Shown here: positions 48,840-50,709 of the stretch, one piece after another
Numbering within the stretch: position 1 is the first letter of the stretch
Layout: the number at the start of each line of letters is the position of its first letter
Assembly (NCBI GenBank): GCA_040757085.1
Contig: JBFLXJ010000018.1
Span: 1-50,709, forward strand
Reading direction: 5' to 3'
DNA: 50,709 nt
Source of the DNA: Bacillota bacterium
GTDB taxonomy: Bacteria; Bacillota; Sulfobacillia; JACIYH01
The notes under the pieces: model-generated
What the model was told of the DNA's origin: nothing
The model's database searches: none
Seen by the model: only the letters and a program-made list of their open reading frames with translations
Position numbers and translations under genes: made by a program

Positions 48840-50084
48840 ATGGAAAACGTAGTCCTGGAGCTGGGGCTGGCCGTGAGCCTCATAACCCTGGCCGGCCTCC
48901 TGGGTGCCCGACTGCGTCTGTCGATCGTGCCCTTTGCGATCCTGGCCGGCCTGGCGGTCGGTCCCCACGCTCCCCGGTTCGGCGTGTTTGATTTCCGGTT
49001 CATCCAGAGCGGCTCGATCATCGAGGTGATGGGGCGGCTGGGGGTCCTGTTTCTCCTCCTGTTCCTGGGCCTGGAGTTTTCCATGGTGCGCCTGCTGCGG
49101 GCGCGAAGGTCTATTCTGGCCAGCGGGCTGGTATACACCCTGATCAATCTCCCCCTGGGCCTGCTAGTTCCCTGGTGGATGCGCTGGCCCTTGCGGGAGA
49201 CCCTGACGGCCGCGGGGGTTACGATCGTCTCGTCCAGCGCCATCGTCACCAAGATGGTAGTGGACCTCAGGCGGACCGCCAACCCGGAGACGGAAATCAT
49301 CCTCGGGCTCATGCTGTTTCAGGACCTGTTCATCGTGCTGTATCTTGCCCTGGTGTCGGGACTGATCGGGGCGGGGCAGGCTTCTCCACTGAAGACGCTC
49401 AGCCATGTGGGGGTTGCCCTCGCCTTTGTGCTGGGTTTCCTTACTCTGGGGCGCCGGCTGGCGTTTCGCCTGAACCACGGGCTGGCCGTACTCTCGGAAG
49501 AGTTGTTGCTGGTGGGGTTGTTTGCCGGGCTCACCCTGGTGGCTGGCCTGGCGGAAAGAGTGCACGTGTCTTCGGCCGTGGGCGCCCTCTTGGTCGGCCT
49601 GGTGCTCGCCGAAACGGAGCACGCCCGTCGCATCGCCCAGATGGTGGTGCCTTTCCGGGACTTCTTCGGCGCCCTGTTTTTCTTCAGCTTCGGCCTTGGC
49701 ATCGATCCCCTTGCTCTGGGTGGGGCCACGGGGCCGGCCCTGGCCGCGGTAGTGCTCACCGTAATCGGCAACCTTGCGGCGGGAATGCTGGCCGGGCGGA
49801 TGGCCCGGCTATCGCCGCGAGCCTCCGCCAATATCGGGTTAACGATCCTCTCGCGCGGAGAGTTCTCGATCATCGTGGCCGGGCTTGCCAAGACCGGCGG
49901 GCTGCTCCCCGTCCTGCAGCCTTTTGCGGCGGTCTATGTGCTCGTTCTGGCTGTGCTGGGTCCGGTACTGACCAAGGGTTCCACCCAGATTTACGCCTTC
50001 CTGAGCCGGGTCACTGGAAGACTCGCAGGTACCGGAGCTCGGGGCCGGGCGGCCGCAAGATTCGCATTCCGGCGGCGCGGATGA
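48840..50084 (+). CDS. khtU: KhtU/CPA2-family cation:proton antiporter
   Basis: A 414-residue membrane protein with about 12 hydrophobic segments. It has the CPA2 pattern: LGARLRLSIVPFAILAGLAVGPHAPRFG, FLLLFLGLEFSMVRLL, SSSAIVTKMVVDL, LMLFQDLFIVLYLALVSG with the conserved QD, GALLVGLVLAETEHA, and LTILSRGEFSIIVAGLAKTGG. With khtT it exports K+ in exchange for protons, protecting against alkaline pH or electrophile stress. The C-terminal 30 residues are Arg/Ala-rich. Confidence 0.93.
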   Translation: MENVVLELGLAVSLITLAGLLGARLRLSIVPFAILAGLAVGPHAPRFGVFDFRFIQSGSIIEVMGRLGVLFLLLFLGLEFSMVRLLRARRSILASGLVYTLINLPLGLLVPWWMRWPLRETLTAAGVTIVSSSAIVTKMVVDLRRTANPETEIILGLMLFQDLFIVLYLALVSGLIGAGQASPLKTLSHVGVALAFVLGFLTLGRRLAFRLNHGLAVLSEELLLVGLFAGLTLVAGLAERVHVSSAVGALLVGLVLAETEHARRIAQMVVPFRDFFGALFFFSFGLGIDPLALGGATGPALAAVVLTVIGNLAAGMLAGRMARLSPRASANIGLTILSRGEFSIIVAGLAKTGGLLPVLQPFAAVYVLVLAVLGPVLTKGSTQIYAFLSRVTGRLAGTGARGRAAARFAFRRRG

Positions 50085-50148
50085 CCAGGAGCGCATCCAG
50101 TACCTCGGGGGGGCCAGCTCTGCCGGATGCAGGACCGCGCGACTGGAT

Positions 50149-50176
50149 GGAACTATACGGGAGGAACTATACGGGA
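50149..50176 (+). repeat. Tandem duplication of a 14-base unit
   Basis: GGAACTATACGGGA occurs twice in a row (50149-50162, 50163-50176) and is followed by GGATCG, a partial third copy. It lies in the degenerate region after khtU and looks like a recent slippage event. Confidence 0.8.
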
Positions 50177-50196
50177 GGATCGAGCCCCTGAGCAGC

Positions 50197-50465
50197 GTGA
50201 GCCAGTTGGTGAACCGGTTGGCGCCCGGGTTCATCGAGAAGGCGGATGAACCGTATCGTGCCGGGGTCGACCTGCATGCCCTCGCCTTATCAATCTCAGC
50301 ATGGCAGAGGGGGCCCCGAAGGCCGGCGACCTCGAACTGTCCAGGAAATACCTGGATTGCGCCATGCGTTTCCGCGTTCTGGGGAATGACTCCATGAACG
50401 CGGCGTATCAGGTGTTTCCGTCGGCGGTCGAGGGTGATGAATCCAGGGAGGTGAAAACAGCCTAA
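50197..50465 (+). pseudogene. Probable gene remnant, possibly frameshifted
   Basis: Two protein-like segments in different frames follow each other. The first (from GTG 50197) reads SQLVNRLAPGFIEKADEPYR and on to about 50290, with a helical pattern. The second (ATG 50301 to TAA 50463) reads LELSRKYLDCAMRF..NDSMNAAYQVFPSAVE, 54 residues. Joining them needs one frame change near 50275-50300. No family was recognised. It may be a decayed gene or two short ones; nothing else in 50085-50300 is interpretable. Confidence 0.35.
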
Positions 50466-50580
50466 AGAGCGAGCCAGGGTCCGCCACGAAAATCCACGAC
50501 GTTTAGGACAACCCCCTGCTCCACCAGCGCAAGGACGACGGGTTTGAGGTTGGCCAGCACCTGCCCGATTTCAAGATTCC
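50462..50580 (-). pseudogene. 3' fragment of an unknown gene, cut by repeats
   Basis: On the minus strand, codons from about 50577 to the TAG at 50464 give NLEIGQVLANLKPVVLALVE followed by a segment ending in DFRGGPWLAL, protein-like but without an ATG, GTG or TTG start. A TGA lies just upstream, next to the repeat at 50586-50610. This looks like the C-terminus of a gene disrupted by insertion. Its stop abuts the end of the remnant on the plus strand. Confidence 0.4.
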
Positions 50581-50585
50581 TCTGT

Positions 50586-50646
50586 CAACGGACTGAGAAA
50601 ATGTCACCCCAATTAACGTTCAACCGGACTGAGGAAATGTCCCCTT
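50586..50646. repeat. Two direct repeats resembling insertion-sequence terminal repeats
   Basis: CAACGGACTGAGAAAATGTC (50586-50605) and CAACCGGACTGAGGAAATGTC (50621-50641) are near-copies 35 bases apart. Multiple short repeats containing AATGTC-type ends are known at the termini of IS21-like and some other elements. The transposase, if any, would be to the right of the window; nothing confirms it here. Confidence 0.5.
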
Positions 50647-50709
50647 CCTGAGGTTGTGGCCCTGGATCATCATGTCTCAGCATACACCGTCTCCCAGAAA
50701 GGATCTTTG

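Noticed and set aside
1-50709. CRISPR arrays, tRNA or rRNA genes
   Set aside because: No regularly spaced direct repeats of CRISPR type, and no recognisable tRNA or rRNA sequence were seen in reading both strands.

Overview
The window is a GC-rich chromosomal segment, most likely from a spore-forming anaerobic Bacillota (Firmicutes, Clostridia-like) lineage. The reasons are: (i) the gene order cinA-recA-rny-ymdB-spoVS-miaB-mutS-mutL-miaA-hfq, which is also found in Bacillus and Clostridia; (ii) spoVS, a sporulation-lineage gene; (iii) a ferredoxin-dependent 2-oxoacid oxidoreductase; (iv) AGGAGG-type ribosome binding sites with frequent GTG and TTG starts; and (v) two in-frame UGA codons that look like selenocysteine, a trait scattered among anaerobic Firmicutes. 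No tRNA, rRNA or CRISPR array was seen. The species cannot be named from this sequence.

Layout. 1-10.8 kb: the 3' part of an FtsH-like protease, cinA, an RNA ligase/phosphodiesterase, recA-recX, then an Mre11/Rad50-like set whose Rad50/SbcC-type ATPase is split over three genes, then rny, ymdB and spoVS. 10.9-19.0 kb: acyl-CoA dehydrogenase, a three-subunit 2-oxoacid:ferredoxin oxidoreductase, a dipeptidase, a PHP phosphoesterase, TldD, a small antisense-strand acidic protein and a MerR-like regulator. 19.2-26.2 kb: miaB, mutS, mutL, miaA, hfq. 26.2-28.2 kb, minus strand: a compact redox operon with two predicted selenoproteins (a TlpA-like lipoprotein with U-x-x-C and a thioredoxin-fold protein with Gly-Sec), a 45-residue CxxC protein and a polyferredoxin-type membrane protein. 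Ordinary gene calling would break or lose three of these four genes. 28.2-31.4 kb: an amino-acid permease, a zinc-ribbon/PH-like protein and a membrane protein.

31.7-41.2 kb: a gas-vesicle cluster (gvpA, gvpN, an Hsp20-like protein, a double-AAA CDC48-like ATPase, gvpF, gvpG, gvpJ-type, gvpK, gvpL-type, a second gvpA-fold fusion, gvpO) with several unfamiliar parts: a GvpJ with a zinc-ribbon tail, a GvpA-fold protein fused to a PH-like domain, a winged-helix/Hsp20-like protein, a GvpL with an N-terminal stalk-like helical extension, and two small basic proteins. A family 2 glycosyltransferase follows.

41.5-48.2 kb: a peptide-use operon: DppA-type D-aminopeptidase, then a complete ABC peptide importer (binding lipoprotein, two permeases, two ATPases). 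48.3-50.1 kb: a KhtT/KhtU-like K+/H+ antiporter pair. 50.1-50.7 kb: degenerate sequence with gene fragments and repeats, perhaps a decayed mobile-element border.

The least expected signals are the double selenoprotein redox operon, the accessory proteins of the gas-vesicle cluster, the three-way split of the Rad50-like ATPase, and two genes (korA-like and miaB) whose best start codon is CTG.
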